Shown: piece by piece, positions 55,763-58,306 of the stretch
Numbering within the stretch: position 1 is the first letter of the stretch
How the letters are laid out: each line of letters opens with the position of its first letter
From: Lentimicrobium sp.
GTDB lineage: Bacteria > Bacteroidota > Bacteroidia > Bacteroidales > Lentimicrobiaceae
Length of the DNA: 58,306 nucleotides
Assembly (NCBI GenBank): GCA_019429275.1
Contig: JAHYJC010000029.1
Coordinates: forward strand, 1-58,306
Direction of reading: 5' to 3'
Program-made: the position numbers and the translations under genes
The notes under the pieces: generated by a model
Database searches by the model: none
The model's input: the letters and a program-made list of their open reading frames with translations, nothing else
What the model was told of the DNA's origin: nothing

Positions 55763-56582
55763 GATAAATGTATTTCATTAATATATCTTTCTGAGAATCA
55801 TCAATTTTGAGCAAGCCAGAAATCAGCCACCCTGAGTTTGATCCGGGGCGGTTAAATTCCGATAGCTCGAAATACCAGCCTTCAACCTGAAAGAAATGGA
55901 ACTTTACATCACGAACATTAATAAATTTCAGATTCCCTTTTTTAAATTCGTAAAGAAACAGTGTCAGATAGTCTGGCTGATAGTCTTTATCAGTATAAAG
56001 CTCCACAAACTCCTTATCTTTAAACACCCTGATAAGATTCATAAAATCCAGTTCGTGACTTAAGGGGTGCAGGAAATGGCTGCCGGTTTCCTGATTGTTA
56101 GAAAACATCTGGTAAAAATGCCTGAAATAAACATTTGAGATCACCCATTTATGTCCCAGGTTCTCCTTTTCCAGCTTCATAAAAAGTGTAAGATTTTCCT
56201 CTTTGCCCTGGTAAAGAAATTTTGTTGTGACTTCTGCAAACCACTGTCCACCGTGGAAATTCAAGAATTGCGGGTTATTCTGACTGAGCACTTCACGTAC
56301 AAAAGATTCTCTCAATGGGTCGGTCATTGAAGCATTCTGCTGATCGAAAAGCACATTCAGGTATTTGCGCCGCAATTCAGGGTTTCTGTAATCCTTGTCA
56401 GAAGGGTAGAATCTTTCACCTCTTGCATTTTCTTCGCCGTTAAAACGCCTGAAGAACTGGTTCACCTGCTTGGTTTGAGCATTCAGCACACTTTCATCGC
56501 CCAGCAGGGAATTAAAGAGTTGGGCAGGTGCATGCGAAGGCATTGCCAGAATCAAAATAAAAAAAATCGCATTTCTAAGCAT
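55755..56582 (-). CDS. Secreted protein of unknown function
   Basis: A 275-residue protein with a signal peptide (ILILAMPSHAPAQ). It is rich in aromatic and charged residues (FRRFNG, KWVISNVYFRHFYQMF, VEGWYFELSEFNR). I recognise no domain; the beta-strand pattern at the end hints at an NTF2-like or lipocalin-like fold, but this is a guess. It overlaps the LRR gene by 8 bp and shares its transcript, so the two products may act together. Confidence 0.7.
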   Translation of the reverse strand: MLRNAIFFILILAMPSHAPAQLFNSLLGDESVLNAQTKQVNQFFRRFNGEENARGERFYPSDKDYRNPELRRKYLNVLFDQQNASMTDPLRESFVREVLSQNNPQFLNFHGGQWFAEVTTKFLYQGKEENLTLFMKLEKENLGHKWVISNVYFRHFYQMFSNNQETGSHFLHPLSHELDFMNLIRVFKDKEFVELYTDKDYQPDYLTLFLYEFKKGNLKFINVRDVKFHFFQVEGWYFELSEFNRPGSNSGWLISGLLKIDDSQKDILMKYIYHE

Positions 56583-56687
56583 GATCCTGAATAAGGGTTT
56601 AAAACAGACAGTTACCGGGAATATAAAAAACCGGCTTCAACTCTATTTTTATGCAGGGATGAAGCCAGAAGTTGCCTGAATGGTTTA

Positions 56688-57263
56688 TCAACCCGGCTTG
56701 GTTTCAGATACCCTGATGTCGCCGAGCAACACATCCCAAAACCCAATGATGCGCCCTGAAATTTGAGTTGTTTTGCGCTCAACATAAACAGTAACGTCTT
56801 TCTTGGTCACATCAACATACCTTAAACCTTCATTTGTTGTGCCTTCAAAACGCTGATAGATGGTAATTACACCCACATATCTTCCATCGGGCTGACGCTC
56901 CAGATCGCTGATATACTGAATGTTATACCATGAAATATTAACCTTGTCATAATTCAGGGCCATCAATCTCTCAAGGTATTCTCTTACGCCATAATAGTTT
57001 ACATCCTCTCTGCTGAGCGAAGAAACGCCCATCAGAGCTCCGTCGGCAAAAAGTTCAAGGGTACGCTCGATAACCCGGTTAGCCTCCGACCATGGGGTAT
57101 CTTTATTACCAATAATACTGATGTATTTACTGAGGTCGCGCACTTTCTCAAGCGCAAGTGAGTCAATGGCCTGCTTGCGTGAAGGGCTGATGTCGTCCTG
57201 TGCTTTTAAAGTGCCGGCTGATAATATAATCAGTGCGGCCAGTATTCCTATGATTCTTGTCAT
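56688..57263 (-). CDS. Secreted protein of unknown function
   Basis: A 191-residue protein with a signal peptide (LSAGTLKAQ). A helical first half is followed by beta-strands (VNISWYNIQYISDLERQPDGRYVGVITIYQRF, then VTVYVERK), a layout like NTF2-fold proteins. I do not recognise a family. It lies 6 bp after the lipoprotein gene and 105 bp before the next gene of the unit. Confidence 0.65.
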   Translation of the reverse strand: MTRIIGILAALIILSAGTLKAQDDISPSRKQAIDSLALEKVRDLSKYISIIGNKDTPWSEANRVIERTLELFADGALMGVSSLSREDVNYYGVREYLERLMALNYDKVNISWYNIQYISDLERQPDGRYVGVITIYQRFEGTTNEGLRYVDVTKKDVTVYVERKTTQISGRIIGFWDVLLGDIRVSETKPG

Positions 57264-57269
57264 GTTCGT

Positions 57270-57959
57270 TTACTTTTTTATCAGTTCTAATTCCTTTATT
57301 TTTCCTGTGTTATCAAATACCGCATTCAGCACTTTATTTGGTGATTTTTTCTGGTCTTTTATGAATTCCAGATATTTGCGGATGGTAGTTGGCCTGTCGT
57401 AGTCTTTTACTTCACCTTCGCGGCTGATGAGAATAAGAACCGGAACTTCATCGCCTGCAAAAGCCGACAAAGCTTCCCTGATTCTGATGTTGGCGGTTGC
57501 AACATCGCCGGCACCAGCAACAGCGTCAAGCGAAAGATTTATGGCTCTGTATTGGCCGCCTTCGCGCAATTCTCTTTCCCGCTCTTCCTGTTCAATTCTC
57601 AACCTTTCTTCCTCTTTTTTGCGTTCAAGAGCAGCTCTTTCTCTTGCAAGCATTTCTTCTGCCTGCAAAATCAGATTATTTACTTCCTTATCTTCAAGAT
57701 TCATTCTCTTGATGGTAGCCAGTTTAAACTCCTTTTCTTCAAGAGTCATTGTACCATCGTCATTAATTATTGCCAGGAGATCAGCCTTTGCTTTGGCTGT
57801 TTTCTCAGCCAACTCCATGGCTGCTTTCTTTTTGGCTGCTTTTTTCGAACTTTTACATGAAGTAAATCCCGCACCAAGAGACACAATCAGCACCATTACC
57901 AAAATCATTCTGAACTTACCCGCATATTGAAAGCGGAAGGGTTTTTCTGTGTTCATCAT
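57270..57959 (-). CDS. Predicted lipoprotein with coiled coil
   Basis: A 229-residue protein. The lipobox ends at C35 (GFTSC) counted from the ATG at 57959; an internal Met at 18 would give a more usual short signal peptide. A Lys/Ala/Glu-rich helical region of about 100 residues (EEMLARERAALERKKEEE) probably forms a coiled coil. The last 100 residues form a small alpha/beta domain (VPVLILISREGEVKDYDRPTTIRKYLEF). It is the first gene of the four-gene unit, and its function is unknown. Confidence 0.7.
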   Translation of the reverse strand: MMNTEKPFRFQYAGKFRMILVMVLIVSLGAGFTSCKSSKKAAKKKAAMELAEKTAKAKADLLAIINDDGTMTLEEKEFKLATIKRMNLEDKEVNNLILQAEEMLARERAALERKKEEERLRIEQEERERELREGGQYRAINLSLDAVAGAGDVATANIRIREALSAFAGDEVPVLILISREGEVKDYDRPTTIRKYLEFIKDQKKSPNKVLNAVFDNTGKIKELELIKK

Positions 57960-58070
57960 TTCAAAGTATTAGATTTGGATTAAAACTCGTTTTCGTATCA
58001 AAAATCGGACGATACTGGACATTTCAGGCTCTATTTAATAATTTTTATAAAACCAGCATATCCCGAGACA

Positions 58071-58078
58071 CAAAATTA
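58071..58078 (-). promoter_or_regulatory. Candidate -7 box for the LRR unit
   Basis: TAATTTTG on the minus strand, about 110 bp before the lipoprotein gene. No TTG at the expected spacing. Confidence 0.25.
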
Positions 58079-58182
58079 ATTTATTTTCATTCTTAATAAC
58101 CATTAATTAGGGAACTTGTGGAAATAAACCTGGGAAAAAGGGAATTGATTTGAAAATCGGGCAGGGAAAGAAGGATAGTTTA

Positions 58183-58306
58183 ATCGAGTAGGAGGAAAAT
58201 AAAACAGTTTTCCTCCTGTTTTATTTTCCGACCTCTCACACCACCGTACGTACCGTTCGGTATACGGCGGTTTGTTAGAAAAGTGTTAACTGGTATTCTG
58301 TTTTCC
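58183..58306 (-). mobile_element. 3' end of a group II intron (domains V and VI), truncated by the window
   Basis: Read on the minus strand, a domain V-like hairpin (58271-58240) has the base ACCGCCGTA paired with TACGGTGGT, a 2-nt CG bulge, a TACC/GGTA upper stem and a GAAC loop, then GTGTGAGAGG. Domain VI follows: TCG, a perfect 14-bp stem (GGAAAATAAAACAG / CTGTTTTATTTTCC, 58229-58194), then CTACTCGAT ending at 58183. That tail is typical of bacterial intron 3' ends, with the branch A about 7 nt from the end (58189). The 5' part and any reverse-transcriptase ORF lie beyond the right edge. Confidence 0.75.

Overview
The window is chromosomal DNA of a Bacteroidota bacterium, most likely an anaerobe of the Bacteroidales or a neighbouring order. 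The reasons are core type IX secretion genes (two PorU-type C25 peptidases, PorP/SprF and GldJ), many secreted proteins with Ala-Gln signal-peptide ends, several promoters of the Bacteroidota type (TTG, spacer, TAnnTTTG) and few Shine-Dalgarno sites. A tungsten-type aldehyde:ferredoxin oxidoreductase with a tungstate uptake system points to anaerobic metabolism. Genus or species cannot be read from the sequence.

Layout. 1-219: a hexamer tandem array running off the left edge, then an ArsP-type permease (236-1558). 1559-2462: a long spacer with a fold-back, MITE-like inverted-repeat element (1746-1997) and a promoter. 2463-11387: three secreted or outer-membrane genes of unknown role, one of 1881 residues. 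11579-13552: CrcB/FluC fluoride channel, DUF190 partner, DsrE-like protein, DUF4395 protein. 13568-16137 (minus): polysaccharide deacetylase-like protein and MacB/FtsX-type permease. 16319-16969 (minus): upp. 17099-27315 (minus): a tight five-gene unit with two tandem porU genes, a PfkB kinase, an acyltransferase and a PHP phosphodiesterase. 27585-32577: porP and gldJ, then murF and anmK. 32682-33500: MbnP-like lipoprotein. 33586-35794 (minus): ECF sigma, anti-sigma and two CpxP-like metal-stress proteins. 36734-40122: exbB, exbD, tonB-like gene and folC.

40124-53060 holds a dispersed tungsten/aldehyde neighbourhood: a ThiS/MoaD-like carrier and a ThiF/MoeB-like activating enzyme, a divergent AOR-family gene, two NAD(P)-type aldehyde dehydrogenases (P5C dehydrogenase and ALDH7), a ModE-like regulator overlapping the tungstate-binding lipoprotein wtpA, and, about 4 kb further on beyond ALDH7 and the GDP-fucose genes, the permease/ATPase pair wtpB-wtpC. 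ppnP also lies here. I read this as one physiological module (tungstate import, cofactor assembly, aldehyde oxidation) spread over several transcription units.

53114-57959 (minus) is a four-gene unit of secreted proteins of unknown role, ending in an LRR protein with three W-W-x-x-L-x-x-x-W modules. The right edge (58183-58306) carries the 3' end of a group II intron on the minus strand (domains V and VI and the 3' splice site); the rest of the intron lies outside the window. No tRNA, rRNA or CRISPR array was seen.
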